From positions 43,480,984 to 43,544,983 of the forward strand of contig OY744544.1 of NCBI GenBank assembly GCA_963556195.1: a stretch of 64,000 bases of DNA, given 5' to 3'. Positions 32,770 to 44,965 of the stretch are shown here, piece by piece. A program made the position numbers and the translations under genes. The notes beneath the pieces were generated by a model. That model did not search any database. It saw nothing but the letters and a program-made list of their open reading frames with translations, and had not been told where the DNA came from. Position 1 is the first letter of the stretch. Every line of letters starts with the position of its first letter. Origin of the DNA: Sepiola atlantica. Its lineage: Eukaryota; Mollusca; Cephalopoda; Sepiida; Sepiolidae.

Positions 32770-33355
32770 TGGGCAATAGTGCAGAATAGTCTTCAGAAAA
32801 AAGGTGTGAAAAAATAACCCAAGTCAACAAATAACTGTTACCAAAGACAATAAAATTTATTCTTCTACATACCTGCCTAATTGTTTTGTTCTTTAAAGTC
32901 TATGCGAGCGTTTTTTTTTTCAATTAAAAAGTTCAGTTAAATATATTACATTACACTCAAAATCAAAGATGGCAGACAGACGTTCGCCGACCATTTCTGA
33001 AGTCTGATTACTTTTTCTTTTCTGTTTATTTATCTTTTCAATTAGATAGAAAAGTAAATTTTATCACGTCTGGAGCAGTTAGTTGTTGTATGTTTGTTTT
33101 TTCATCCCAAAAGACGAAAAACCCATCAAACAAGCTTTGGGGATGTTCGCCATGTAGCCAATCGATGTTGAAAATGTAACTCTAACACAATCTGATTTGA
33201 ATTAAATATTAAAATTCAATGAAAAAACTCTTTAAAACACAAAATAACGATCAAGATAGGTAGAAAAATAACTTCTAATGCCTTTGGTAACAGTTGGTAT
33301 TTGTTTTTTTACCCATCTATTTTCTGTTCACTATTTTGCATCATTGACCATCTTT
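32770..33355. mobile_element. Foldback element 5, diverged
   Basis: The left AACTGTTACCAAAGACAAT and right TGCCTTTGGTAACAGTT are inverted, as are CAATAGTGCAGAATAGT and ACTATTTTGCATCATTG. Arms are more diverged than in elements 1-4. Confidence 0.55.
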
Positions 33356-33938
33356 GTGTTCAATTGCATACCCGGACAAAGAGACATCTGAACAGATGGA
33401 CCATGATTAAAGCATAAATACTATAGACACAAATAAAATTGTGCTCAACATATTTTATTCCAGAGCAACGTCGGGTAAGTTTATTATATCCTTTCTTTTC
33501 TGTCTTTGTCCTTTTCGTTTCTTTCTTTCTTTTCTTTTTCTGCCAAGATCGATCGATCATTTGGTTGAATAATCCTTCAGACAAACTTGACCTAAACTCA
33601 AATAACATAAAAAGTGATATTTGCTGTTTATGGATGTCCGGCACAAACATAAACCCCACTTTAAGGTTTTAATTCAGGTCTGTTACTGCTGGTGACTGCG
33701 TGTTTGTCTGTACTGTGAGTTTTTTGTCACATTTTTGTAAGTTGGCTTCCTCTTTTTAAACGTAACATTTACTTGCACCTCGTGGTCATAATTTGTCCCT
33801 ATCCTTTTGACGCCATCTTGGTTTTTTGGGTTTTGTGCATGAATGGTTCAGACAAAAATAGTTACCTCAACAATGATTCTGACGACGAAGTAAAGAGTCA
33901 TATTGTTTATATGTGTACACAAGAAATGTATTGGAATT
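33356..33938. other. Anonymous DNA
   Basis: A pyrimidine-rich tract lies at about 33485-33545. Nothing else is recognised. Confidence 0.35.
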
Positions 33939-34172
33939 ACTGGTAGGTTGAGATATGATCACGAGTTTATGTACAAGAAGTGTAAGACAATAGATGTGGA
34001 TGAGAATGTATATTTGGATGGTGAAACTATTTAGAAGTGTTGTTACCTTGGTGATAACATTAGAATACAAGGAATAAACAAGTACTAGTGTGATTGCAAT
34101 AAGAGATCTCAGAACGGTTGACAAGGTGGATTTAATTCCATTGAGTGGGTGTGACAAGATCGGCTTGAAATG
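33939..34172 (+). mobile_element. RTE-like LINE fragment
   Basis: The frame reads RLRYDHEFMYKKCKTIDVD, then YLDGETI, a stop, and KCCYLGDNI, the region between RT and the C-terminal domain of RTE-type ORF2. Likely the same family as 13.4-14.0 kb, but non-overlapping. Confidence 0.6.
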
Positions 34173-34516
34173 ATGACTTAAAAAAGAGACGTTGGATTAT
34201 TTTGTGCCTAACGCTGGGAGCCGGACTATTTTATACTTAAGCAAAGCCCAACTAACATTTGATATAGTCTACCTCAAAAACTTCCACCGCACACATCATC
34301 TCACTGCCTCATGACAACAGATTCGGACTGTCTTATTTACTACTAATCTATCACGCAAGGCAAGCTACTGATTATGTACAAACGTTAACAAACTGATTTC
34401 TAGCTTCTTATCTTTTCTATTCTGAAAAAATTACACAATCGTTACTTAAAGGAGAAACGCTTTATTTTATTTGGAAAGCCTCGTTGGTTTGGCCAGTATT
34501 TTAAAATGCTCATGAT

Positions 34517-34618
34517 CAATCCTCAGACCAATCCTCAAACCAATCCTCAGACCAATCCTCAAACCAATCCTCATGACCAATCCTCAGACCAATCCTCAAA
34601 CCAATCCTCAGACCAATC
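34517..34618. repeat. 12-bp minisatellite
   Basis: About nine units of CCAATCCTCAGA/CCAATCCTCAAA, alternating so that the effective period is 24 bp. Confidence 0.95.
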
Positions 34619-34621
34619 AGT

Positions 34622-34809
34622 TGTGAAAAGATAAAGACTGAGACCGATGAACCGTAGTAAAGGTTTTAATAACAAACAACTACATACATGAAATCAAGTT
34701 AAATATGGCGGCCTGTCTAACTCTCCACATAGCAAGGGGAAATAACTAGGCATGCTTTGTTAATTTCAGTATAGTACCTAATTGAGTAGGACTAGTATAA
34801 TTTACGACA
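34622..34809 (-). repeat. Probable 3' LTR of the minus-strand Gypsy
   Basis: Read on the minus strand, a purine tract GGAAGGGGAAAA is followed by TGTCGTAAATTATAC, the expected LTR start. The right end near TTTTCACA is a guess. No matching 5' LTR was found upstream of the gag trace. Confidence 0.45.
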
Positions 34810-36965
34810 TTTTCCCCTTCCAGTAATACTGAGAAGGGGGGAGGAGGGGCTGGTTTACTTTACACCATTTTTCGTTCAAGTAGTACCAAGAAGGAAGGGG
34901 GAGGGGGTCTCTATTAAGTTATAAAGTCTCTGTATTTGTCAGGAGCCCTCCGCACACTGGAAGACCTATACACGGATTCAGTGCGGGCCTCAATTTCTGC
35001 ATCAATTTCACTGGGTGTGTCAGTTTCTTATGGCCTAGATACTAAGGTCCTCTTGCATTTATCGATAGAGCTTTCATGATATATGTAGGCAATTCAGAGG
35101 TGTTTTTGGGGTCCATAGAAATAGTGCAAGTGTAATCCTCACTAGTAGATTTGGGGCCTATATCTCGCACATTGACTGTTATTTCGACAGTTGAGGGTAG
35201 ACGCACATAGGTATAGTGAAAATTTATGTCTACAAGGGTAGCGGGGGTTACAGGTGGGTGGTACTTACTTGATTTAGCATTTAAAAATATTTTTTTTATA
35301 TATACAGGTTCTGGCTTTGGTCAAGATGGAATAGAGGACCCAGAAGTGGATTTCCGGCTAGATTTGAATTTGAGGGTTGCATTAGTAGATGTGGAGAGTA
35401 GTGATCTGATCGAGTGGAGCACATCGGGTAGAACGTTTTCCCAATGGGAGAGTGGCATATTACAAGAATGTGAAGTTACCTGGACAACTTTCCATTTAGC
35501 TTCTCTACTTGTCCGTTACCTTCTGGATTGTATCTACTTGTTTTCGATGTTGCAATGCCCTTTTCACACAGGTAGTTTCTGGTTTCTTCTGTGAGCAAAT
35601 CAGTAGCTCAATCAGAGTGTATCATATCTCACATACCAAAGATCGAAAATAGTTTGTTTTGTCAATGGTTAACGGTTTTACTGATTATATCTTTATAGGG
35701 AAAGACAAATTGGAATTGGGAGAATTGTTCAATTACCATAAGTAAATATTTGTTACCACAGATAGATGATCGTAAAGGTCTTTTAAAGTCTATATTCAGT
35801 CGTTGAAACGGCAGTAGGACTTTTATAAGTGTCCCTTTGAATTTCGGTTTCAAATACTGGCAGGATGTACATGAATTTGTTACACTTTTTCTTTGGTCTA
35901 AGGAGAATGGGAGGCTTCTTGCTCGAATAAAATCAAAGAGGTGTGTAACTCCAGGGTGACACAATTGGAGATATAAGTTATGAAGATCTTGCAACGTATA
36001 AGTGAGGGCAGAGATGCATGAGGCGACAGTATTTTTGATTCCCAGACGATAAGTAATGCTGAAATTAAATTGGAGAGAGTTCGATGCACCAACAACATAT
36101 TTTATCGTTTCTATCTTAGATTTCCTAGTGTTGTCGAATATGAAACTAATGCTCTGTTTATCAGTGCTCTGTTTATCAGTTATAACTTTGAAGTGTCTGT
36201 TGAGTAGGAAGTGATGCCACTTTTGTAGAGCTTCAACTATGGCAGCGGCCTCCTTTTCAACAGCATGATACTTGATTTCGCTAGGGTTTAGAATACTTGA
36301 GTAAAATGCAATGGGGCGACATTCTTGATTTAAAGTTGCTGCGATACAGCAATGGCTGACATCAGTTTCCACTTCAAATTTTATAATAGCGTCACGAGAG
36401 TAGCATCTTCTAAGTTGTTTTTCAGTGTTTGAAAGAAATGTAGTACTGATGGTGGTAGTAGAAGGTCTTCCTTGTGATTCAATGGTAATATTTTGGTAGC
36501 ATTCTAAGAAGTGGTTTGAATCGATTGTCGTCGGGTGCTCATTGGTTATTTTGAATATTGTACTCAAGTAATGTGATTGATGTAGCTGAAATAATGCTTT
36601 TACTATTGTTTAGTGTGATGTTGTATTTTTTTGCTACATCATAGAATTTTTGGAGGTTGTAGTCGTGTTCTTCTTGATTTTTCTCACATATGGTGACATT
36701 ATCCACAAAGACGAATGTGTCTGATAATTTTTCCTGGTCGATGATGCTGTAAATGCTTCTCTGGAATGCACATCATTTTTACGCTAAAGGGAAGACGAGT
36801 AAATTGGTACGGTTTGCCATTTACCTCAAATGTAGTGTATTTGCGATCTTTGTCGATGATGGAGATTTGATGATATGCAGATCGGAGATCAAACGTAGGG
36901 AAGATGTCATACTGTGCTGTATCCTCTACCATTTTAGAAATATTGGGCATCGGGTTTGACTTGCG
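34810..36965 (-). pseudogene. Gypsy pol: RT middle, RNase H, integrase
   Basis: RT motif TFDLRSAYHQISI and QFTRLPFSVK lie at 36950-36700. A 301-codon frame (36567-35662) holds RNase H (FEVETDVSHCCIAATLNQ, VEKEAAAIVEALQKW, HFKVITDKQS) and the integrase zinc finger (LHNLYLQLCHPG, CTSCQYL) up to LNIDF, the first catalytic Asp. The rest of the integrase is frameshifted: GNGQVEKLNG-like near 35525, then HSIRSLLSTSTNA and a C-terminal SSSVRRAPDKYRDF at about 34950. A 15-bp microduplication (TDKQSTDKQS) lies at 36150-36180. Confidence 0.9.
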
Positions 36966-36969
36966 CGAA

Positions 36970-37790
36970 TTAACACGGGGCAGTCGAGTGCAGAACAGGG
37001 CTTGTTCTCACAGTCGGAGCTGGCAGACGTGACAAGGTTACGTGTGATGAGACCTCAGATCAAGGGTCAGTCTACACCTGCGAGAGGCTCTGTGACTTCG
37101 TGGGCCCTGCATGGGAAACAAAGGGATCTGTGACGTCACTCGCTCTCGTGAGAAGCGAGTTTTTTGCAGTCTGTTTCGAAAAGCGAACTGCGAGGATGTG
37201 CGATTCACAATGTAAAGATACGGAATATTTCCCTTCAGGGAAGAATAGCGCGAGAATCCTCCTCCCCACCTCTCTCTAGGAATAGTTAAGAAAACATTAA
37301 TAACTGACTACGATAACGTGGGATTTACTCTCTACCATCTCTCTCGGCGTGGTGAGTTTCCCCCAGATGAAATAACAACGCTTGAATAAATGAATTAAAT
37401 TCAACAGAAGAGTTTGTCTTCGGAGTGCAGAACATGGCTTTTATTGCAGACAACAGACGACGGCAGAGAAGAAAGAATTCATCCACTAGACCAGAGGTCT
37501 TCAAAGTGGGGGTCGCGACCCCCAGGGGAGTCGCGTAACCATAGAAAGGGGGTCGCCAAAATTATAACTATGGAATTTTTTCACTCCATTAACTTATTTT
37601 TTATTTATAAAAAATTTTGGTGGGTCACAAAAAAATTTTTTTTCCAAAAAGGGGTCGCGACAAAAAAAAGTTTGAAGAGCACTGCACTAGACAACCACTC
37701 ACTGGACGACACGACTAACCCTCTACCCGACGAGTATACGAAATGCGTACTGCCGCGGTCCAGGCAGGAGTAGTAGCAACATTATGAGTT
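36970..37790 (-). mobile_element. Insertion splitting the Gypsy RT, possibly a TRIM-like LTR element
   Basis: Gypsy RT text ends on one side at RMVIDYSPRTH (about 37800) and resumes at PMPNISKMVE (about 36950); these are normally about ten residues apart. The intervening ~0.8 kb is richer in GC. On the minus strand it starts TGTTGCTACTACTCC and has AATAAAAGCCATG. AGCC-TGTTCTGCACTC occurs at both ends (near 36990 and 37430). This suggests a short non-autonomous LTR element, but no target duplication was found. Confidence 0.5.
37492..37684. mobile_element. hAT MITE with exact 8-bp target duplication
   Basis: The 193-bp element starts CAGAGGTCTTCAAAGTGG and ends TTTGAAGAGCACTG. The ends form an inverted repeat, and GGGGTCGCGAC lies inside each. 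It is flanked by CACTAGAC at 37484-37491 and 37685-37692, identical. No coding capacity. Confidence 0.95.
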
Positions 37791-37794
37791 CTTG

Positions 37795-38560
37795 GGCTAT
37801 AATCGATTACCATTCTTTTTTGAGATTTTCGTTTGATGTTACGAGTTCTTGGGCTCTTTCAACAGTCTATCAGTTTCTTATCTTATGAATTTATTGTTAA
37901 TAATAGTATGACTTAGTGACAATTGGAGTTGTATTAGCACAGAGGTGAGAGAAGGGTGGAGGAGGTGGTACATTTATTGATGGAAAGTTATCATTTGCAA
38001 CAATTCCAATAACGAGTTCATCTCCTGGTCCATTAAATTTCATTGTCACTTTATTGTGTTTGTCTTTTTGTAGGATATGATGAATAGGTCTTTAATCATT
38101 TCAACTATGATGCTCGACTATTGTTTCACTAATAATTTGTGTGTGTTGATTAAGGTCTGCCAGCACTATTGTTTTTTGTTTAGGGATTACAAACAGGTTT
38201 AATTTTTTGCAGTATTTTTATTTATAAAAGATCCCACGCTGCCAGAGTCTACCATAGCTTTAACTATGGTTCCACTTATTTTACACTCTGTTAAAGTGAT
38301 ATCTTTTTCTAGTCAATCGAAACTGGAAGAGTCAGGGTCACGACAGATACAGAAGATCTACATACCTTGGCCCAATGTCCTTTATTTAGGCATTTTTTAC
38401 AGTCGGCATTCCAGTTTCTATATGCCTCCTGAAGTGACAGGAAAGGTTTTTCAAGTAGGCACCGTCGAATTGCAGTAGAAGTTATACTGTTAATGAATCT
38501 CAAGATTCGAGTAGAGAAACGTCAGGCAGTGCGTGTATTAGTAGTAGTAATTCCAAGTTT
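37795..38560 (-). pseudogene. Gypsy gag zinc knuckle, protease and RT start
   Basis: On the minus strand the knuckle CKKCLNKGHWAKVC (C-x2-C-x4-H-x4-C) is intact near 38400. The protease loop MVDSGSVGSF lies near 38240, after SGTIVKA. Sequence then shifts frame several times to KSQKRMVIDYS near 37810-37840, the start of RT. This is the 5' part of the element that continues at 36965 beyond the insertion. Confidence 0.8.
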
Positions 38561-38587
38561 TTTTGTTTTTATCATAGTTCACCCCAA

Positions 38588-40367
38588 ACATGGCAGGCCG
38601 CCACTGTAGACGTAAGGGGCTACTGAGAAAAAAGGGTGAAGGTTTCGGGGGGGGGGGGGGAAGTCAACCTAAACTAGGAGCTGCGCAGCGAGATGTCTGT
38701 TTACATTAGTTTTAAATTTCTGCATGTCAGTAACGTCAGGAAAGCAGGGAGCAGGGAGAGAGTTCTAAAGTCCAGCAGCACGAAGAGGAAAGAAGCTTTT
38801 GGAGTAGAAAGCTCTTCGGCATCTGGGGACCTCCACAGTGTATGGATGGGATTTGGCAGATTGTCGGGTTGGTCTAGTGAATTTACGTTGTGGGGGTATC
38901 AGACCAGCAAGCTCATCAGAGCACAATCCATTGAAGTACTTGTTAAACAGGCACAAGGAAGCAACATTGCGGCGGTGGGATAGGGGCTGGAGCTTGGTGG
39001 ATAATAAAGGACCTATTAAGTTGGCGACTTTTTTTTGGACCTTGTCTAAGAGGGAGAGACTAGCGGATGATGCACCAGCCCAGATGTGGCAACAATACTC
39101 CATGCATGGGCAGATGGTGGCTTTGTAGAGATATAGGATAATGTCAGGTGTGAGAAGTTTACTGGCAAGGTAGAGGGAGCCCACCTTCTTTGCAGCAGCC
39201 CTGGCAATGTCTTCAATGTATTTATTCCGATTCATGTTATCTGTGAAAGTTAGGCCGAGGAGTTTGAATGATGAACTCTCAGGCAGGGTGTTATTTGACA
39301 TGACAATCGGTGGTTGAAGAGGTTTCTTGTAGTTATTGAAGGAAAGTAGCTTTGTCTTTGCGGCATTAAAAGTTACCATCCATTTATGACCCCATTCCAC
39401 TACAGACTGGAGGTCACTTTCTAAGGATTCAGCCATTGCCTCAGATATGTGCACGTCGATTTTGCCCACATGACGAAAGTAGAGCATAGTGTCGTCAGCA
39501 AATATTCCTACCTCAGTCACAATGACATTAGGGAGGTCATTTATGAAAATCAGGAACAGTAGAGGTTCAAGGATAGATCCCTGGGGTACACCAGCATTTC
39601 TGACATGTTGCTGAGAAGAACGGCCATCGAGTACAACCTGGATCTTTTGTTTTGTTAGGAAGGATTTAATTATATTAAATATTTGTCCATAAATACCATA
39701 TGAGTGCAGTTTTATGAGAAGCCCTTCATGCCAGACCTTGTCAAAGACCTTGGATATATCGAGTGCTACTGCCCTAGCTTCACCTGCCTTGTCCAGTGTA
39801 TGGTATATGCGTTCAGAGATGACCATTAGGATATCTGCAGTAGATCATGCTTGTCTGAATCTGTATTGATGATCAGAAAGAAGTTTTGCATTAACTAGGT
39901 GCCTGATAATCGCTAGATTGATTAATGATTCAAAGATTTTAATAAAGATCGGGAGTAGACTGATTGGGCAGTAGTTTAGAGGATCAGTTCTATCTCCAGA
40001 ATTCTTGAAAACTGGTACCACAGAGGCAATTTTCCAACTATCAGGGAAACAAGATTCAGTAAGGCATGTGTTATATAGATTTGAGAGGACAGGGGCCAGC
40101 TCAGTAGAGCATTTCTTTATTACTATTACTGGCTTTGGAGGTGTCAAGGTTTTTTATGATGTCTCTCACTTGAGACAGGTTGATGACCAGGTTCTCAAGT
40201 GTGGCTTCAGTCCGCAATGGGAATTTAGGGAGGGGGTTGTTTGCTGAGTCCAGCATTGGGTGTGCAGGCGAAATCAAAATTGAATTAGAATTATCATATT
40301 CACAAATTCTGAAGGCCGCTTGAAACATTTTATTAAGATAACATTGTAAATAGATTTTAGAAATCAA
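38588..40367 (-). pseudogene. CR1/Jockey-type LINE ORF2 with intact RT core
   Basis: RT makes new LINE DNA at a nicked target. On the minus strand, 40147-38765 is one frame with a single TGA at 39845-39847. It covers CPISLLPIFIKIFE, ALDISKVFDKVWHEGLL, NAGVPQGSILEPLLF and the catalytic FADDTMLYF. The thumb and C-terminal part follow to SKSFFPLRAAGL, with a TAG where Trp is expected, and the 3' UTR ends CAGTAGCCCCTTACGTC. The TGA is where Arg CGA fits. Upstream (40367-40101) a short deletion shifts the frame at LDTSKAS. Endonuclease and ORF1 are absent. Confidence 0.92.
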
Positions 40368-40379
40368 ATTATTCTACCT

Positions 40380-41120
40380 ATTAATATGATATGCAAGTAA
40401 TAAGAAATAAATAGATTAATACTTATTTAAAACAAATATAATTGATTATCTTACATCAAGTGGCTTCATGCCTTGTCTGAAGCGATTTCCATAAAGAAAT
40501 CTGAAAGCTGGCATGAATAGAGAAATGTAGAATTCTTTTTTATTAACATTTTTAGTAACATGATAAAAGTTTTAAACTGAGAGTTCGAATGAAATCAGCT
40601 TCAAAAATTATCTTAGAGAACATTACATTTGCATCTTTGGTGAGACAAGAAAAGAAAAAAAAACGCTTTGTTTTGATGACTTGTGTAATTTTGAAATTTA
40701 TTCAAAAGTCTAAAAACAGATTCCATAACAAATAAAAAACAACAAAGATTAACATCAATTTTTTAATATTTTGTTTTATAATATATAAAGGATGTTTGGA
40801 AAGTAATTACGTTTTACTAGGAAGGTTAATAAAAAAAATCTAAATCAAATTTTAAGTTAAAAAAATTAAATATTATTCGTCAGAATAATAATCAATTTCG
40901 TCTTCAACAATGGCAACCCAACAGAAAGTAGCATTTTAGGAATATGGAGTTTAACTCCCAAAAATGGTTGAAAGATCATTTTCAATTTCTTTGTTGTTAA
41001 ACTTTCTGCCACTTCAATTCTCCAAATTATTTTATTAAATTTCATTGTTAAAAACTTTCCGATTCATTCATGAACTTTTTAAAATTACTATTTAATTATT
41101 GATAAGATAATAAATAAAAG
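40380..41120. other. Anonymous AT-rich DNA
   Basis: AAGGATGTTTGGAAAGTAATTAC at 40793-40816, preceded by TA, resembles a mariner end and may be the terminus of the mariner remnant to the right. Nothing else is recognised. Confidence 0.35.
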
Positions 41121-41129
41121 ATATAAGTA

Positions 41130-41765
41130 TACAATATTTAAAAAAATATCTAAATTTATAAAACTAGATTTTTAAAATGTGAGCTATAAAATGTTTTTAT
41201 AGCCTACGTTTCTTTAATCCTAGTTTCGTAAATATGTATTTCTTTTCCAATTTCCACAAACAATCGATAAAGCTTAATGCTACTTAAAAATGTTCTAATG
41301 ATCAAAACAAGTGAAAGTCAGCAGGTGCTAAATCTGATGAATATGGAGGATGTGGAAGAACTTTTAATCTTCAGAATCTTATCTTTTCTTGATATTCCTG
41401 GTTAAAAGACTACTACAGATGGTGGAACGTTGTTTGGTTCTCTTAAGAAAAGCTCATGAATAACCAATCTTTGCACGTTCTTCCAATGTTCTTTAGATAT
41501 TTTCATGAACAGCTGAATAGGACACATTAAATGTTTGCACAAAGTCTCTGGAAGCTTTGGCATTCATCCAAATCAATTATCTATTTCAAAATGTCTTTAT
41601 TCAGAATGAGTTGTCTTCAAGAGTGTTGCTTGTCGAATATGTTGCACTCACCATTTTTACATCTTTTCAACAATAGTAGATAAGCAACAGAATTCAGCTT
41701 GAAGATCCACATCAAGAAAATTTAAATGTCTTTATCAGCCACTGATATTTCTAAGTATTTATATA
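41130..41765 (-). pseudogene. Mariner transposase, internally deleted
   Basis: On the minus strand the HTH region reads MNAKASRDFVQTFNVSYSAV, then LKRTKQRSTICSSLLTRN, mariner N-terminal motifs. It jumps almost directly to VLPHPPYSSDLAPADFHLF, the motif with the third catalytic Asp of DD34D. The middle with the first two Asp is missing. Several stops. Confidence 0.8.
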
Positions 41766-41829
41766 GAACCATCTGATGTGAGAATCAAGGATGAGTCACT
41801 GAAACATAAACCTTGAAACACTTATGACG

Positions 41830-42305
41830 AAATCACCAATTCTGCTTAGGATGGGCAAAGCAATCACAGGAGAGACTATGAAGAAACCGACATGCTACAA
41901 CCCGAGTAAAGTGGAAAATGTACACAGCGGTTGTTCTGTCAACTCTTCTATGTGGAGTTGAAACTTGGAATATGTACCGCACAAACCTTGATGGTTTCAT
42001 CATCTCAAAGAGATCATTAACATAGTTTTGAAAGACAAGGTCACCAACCAGGAAATACTGGAATGTGCAGGTCTACCATCTATGATGAATCTACTGATAC
42101 AGCAGAATCCCAGATGGGTATGGCCACCGGGAGAAAATAGAACATGACCAATACAACTGCTGTATTCTCAAGTCTGAAGAAAAGAATAATTAGGGAAGGC
42201 CAAAACTAAGATTAAAATATAAACATGGAAATTGAGGAATATCAACACCGGTGATTGGCAAGATCATGTGAAAGACGTATGAAGAAGTATGATCATGGCT
42301 TGGTG
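41830..42305 (+). mobile_element. RTE-like LINE 3' fragment
   Basis: Broken frames show LCGVETWNMYR-like near 41955, then DKVTNQEILECAGLPSMM, ending in a WRHxLVASLEAV-like tail. This is the C-terminal part of an RTE-type ORF2 of a different subfamily from 13.4 kb. Confidence 0.65.
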
Positions 42306-42529
42306 GCCTCCCTGGAAGCAGTCATCATCACTTTAACAGACTGTATCATATAATGATGATGCTGCTGATCTTTCACTACATCCATATACACTGCACAACT
42401 ATTTTTTTTTTTTTTGTATTCCTCTGCAGCACTAATATCTTTATGGAATGCATACAGTAAGCAATGGCGTATATATTGCCTTTTAAAGTTATTAGCCTCC
42501 ATGTGATTACCTTTGAAATCTACGTAAAA

Positions 42530-42672
42530 TGGAAAACGAGGAATAAACAAAGACATCTAATAGATGTAGACACATCTCAGTTCAAGTTAACCAAGGAAGA
42601 TCCAGACCGCAAAAGACATGGAGTGACTTGGTCAAAGATGATCTCAAGCAATGGCACATCAAAACCAAAGTA
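42530..42672 (+). mobile_element. RTE-like LINE end fragment
   Basis: One frame reads QKTWSDLVKDDLKQWHIKTK at 42610-42669, the classic RTE C-terminal motif, directly followed by the SINE on the other strand. Confidence 0.55.
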
Positions 42673-42918
42673 AGTAGAAGTAAAGTGGCTGACCGTAGTC
42701 GAGGGCGATTCAAAGGCTCCCTTTTCATTAGCTACTACACCAAGGTGTAGAAGAAGGCGTCACTCTTTTCCCAGGATTACTCCACTTACCCTTGATCCTT
42801 CGTCTTATAATGCTGAGTGTTTAGTAAGAGAGAATCAAGTACCATTTTTAAAAGTTTTCGGCATTACTTGACCGAGGATTGAACCCATGTCTCCCAGCCC
42901 ATTATACCGGTGTAAATG
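42668..42918 (-). mobile_element. tRNA-derived SINE, minus strand
   Basis: Plus-strand text AAGTAAAGTGGCTGACCGTA to GAGGATTGAACCCATG is the reverse of the SINE body and tRNA-like head seen at 28.9 and 61.8 kb. Box B complement is GGATTGAAC. Confidence 0.8.
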
Positions 42919-43899
42919 ATAGAATTTCATGGAGAAAATCACCATGGTCAACGTTCAACCAATATCTGGTGTAGAAAAGACATACTAATCGATGAAAAAG
43001 ATATATATGGAAAATTTTTTTAAATCAAGACGGAGACATGCGTGAAGAATTCTTATTCTAATTTTGATCATGATCTATTGTATGATTTTGATTCTAGAAA
43101 ATGTCTAAAATTTAAGTCTTAAGCTTAAGGGTTCTTAAGAAATATTGAAATTCAGAAAATCTTGCTTAATTGTTGTCTAATGACTTTGGATCAAATTCAA
43201 TGCAAATTTGATATGTTTGCATTTTCAAATAGGAGGTTGTGCCCATATTATGTCCCCTAAAACCCCTTTAAAATAATCCAAAGAAACTGAAATTTGGGAA
43301 ATATTTATTAATTGATGTCTCATACTTATTGTTAAAATTTCACAAAAGACGGAGATATCTGAATTTTCCCGAAGGGTTTCCATCTCCACCCTCTTTGCAT
43401 AAAACTAAATTAAACTAAATATAGTTCACATTTGGACCTCTTACCCCTTAGCAGCTGTGTTCATAATAATCAGTTAGGTAGTTTAGGAGTGAATCCTGTA
43501 CTTACAAATATATAAAAATACCTAATTTTTAAAGATATGTACATTTTGATCCTAGCTAAAAGGCTAAGGAAACTAAGCTTGTATAGTTCTTGGTGTTTAT
43601 AACTTACTTCTTCATCTAATATATAAGAGCCACTTTCATTCCTGGGTAACGGCGGGCGACTCTGCTTGTATACTATAAACGACACACTTTTAGAAATGAT
43701 AAAACTAATTCTAGACTCAGTTTTCTCCAGTGAAAAGGTAATTACTTTCCAAATACCCGTTGTATGAGAGTCATTCAATAAATAATATGAATTTTTAAAA
43801 ATTAATTATATTTGATTAAAAAAAATCTTTTGCCATAAATCTAAATTTTGCATAGTTTGAAATTTTTTACAGCAAAATTTGTTCTGTGGCTATTCAAAG

Positions 43900-44445
43900 A
43901 ATTGAAAAAATTTGAAAAAGAAACCCCCAAAGATTTTCTGTTTCTTGGCTCAGTGATTCCAAGATCCTCATCTGGCATTAGCGGAAGAAAAGGAATAGCA
44001 ACTTCTGCATTGCATTGATAGGTCTTATTGCTGTATTTGCAAGTGAAACATGGACTATATTGGCAGAGCATGAGAGGAAGTTCAATGTCTTTGAAATGAA
44101 ATGTTTAAAAACTATCGTTGGAGAAATTTTGCAAAATAAGACAAAGGAATGCAGATATCAGAAAGAAGCTTAATATTAACAGATCCATCAACATTATAAA
44201 AAATAAAGAGCGGTTTCGACCTGTTTTCTGGCTACCAGACTTCAGCTATGTAAAGAAATCATATAAAGAAGATTTAATTCCAAAAAGATCAAGAAGACGA
44301 CTACCAAAGAGATGGGTTGACCAGATAAGGGTTGAGACTGGCATGCCGCTCTTGACAACTGAAAGATTGGCCCATGACTGTGATAAGTGTGAGGATTTTG
44401 TTTTCAAGCATGTAGCGAAGTTCTCTGGATTATGCACATAAGTCA
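43900..44445 (+). mobile_element. RTE-like LINE 3' fragment within the mariner
   Basis: A 107-codon frame (44118-44441) reads INIIKNKERFRPVFWLPDF-like, RRRLPKRWVDQIRVETG, LLTTERLAHDCDKCEDFV and HVAKFSGLCT, a C-terminal LINE ORF2. FLGSVIPRSSSGISGR lies upstream near 43940. Confidence 0.75.
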
Positions 44446-44499
44446 AATCAGTATTAAAAAATGGTGGGAAATCAAACAGAGTTCACCCAGAGTTTTCCA

Positions 44500-44965
44500 G
44501 GCCTGAACAGAGGTCAGTAATTAAATATTTGGTGGATGATAAATGCAAACAAAATGGAATTTATATAAGAATGTGTGATGTGTATGGAGAAACATGTTTT
44601 AGAAAAATAAAAGAATTTACAAATTGGCTTATTTGAAGAACAAATAAAGAGACATTCAATCTTTCGGGTTCATCTTTCAGCATAACAGTGTTGAGTCTCA
44701 AACTGAAGGGTGAATAATGGAAACCACCAGGTTGGGAACAGCTGCCACAATCTCCTTACAGTCCAGACCTTCTGATTTCTAATTTAAATTCGACTATCAA
44801 AGAATATCTCAGTTGAACAACATTTTTAAGCAATGATGAAGCAAGAGGCACCATGAACAAATGGCTAAAAGCTTGATGCAAATCTTGATTTCTGATGGGG
44901 AAAATATGTTTTGGAATTTTGAGATGATGATTGATAATTTGTATTATTTGTATTATTTGGACTAC
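44500..44965 (+). pseudogene. Mariner transposase remnant
   Basis: EQRSVIKYLVDDKCKQNGI and IRMCDVYGETCF form the HTH region. After a deletion, PPGWEQLPQSPYSPDLLISN retains the third catalytic Asp, followed by SNDEARGTMNKWLK. The central domain is gone. Confidence 0.75.

Noticed and set aside
35226..35594. 122-codon plus-strand frame
   Set aside because: It lies opposite the decayed Gypsy integrase C-terminus, whose motifs read on the minus strand.
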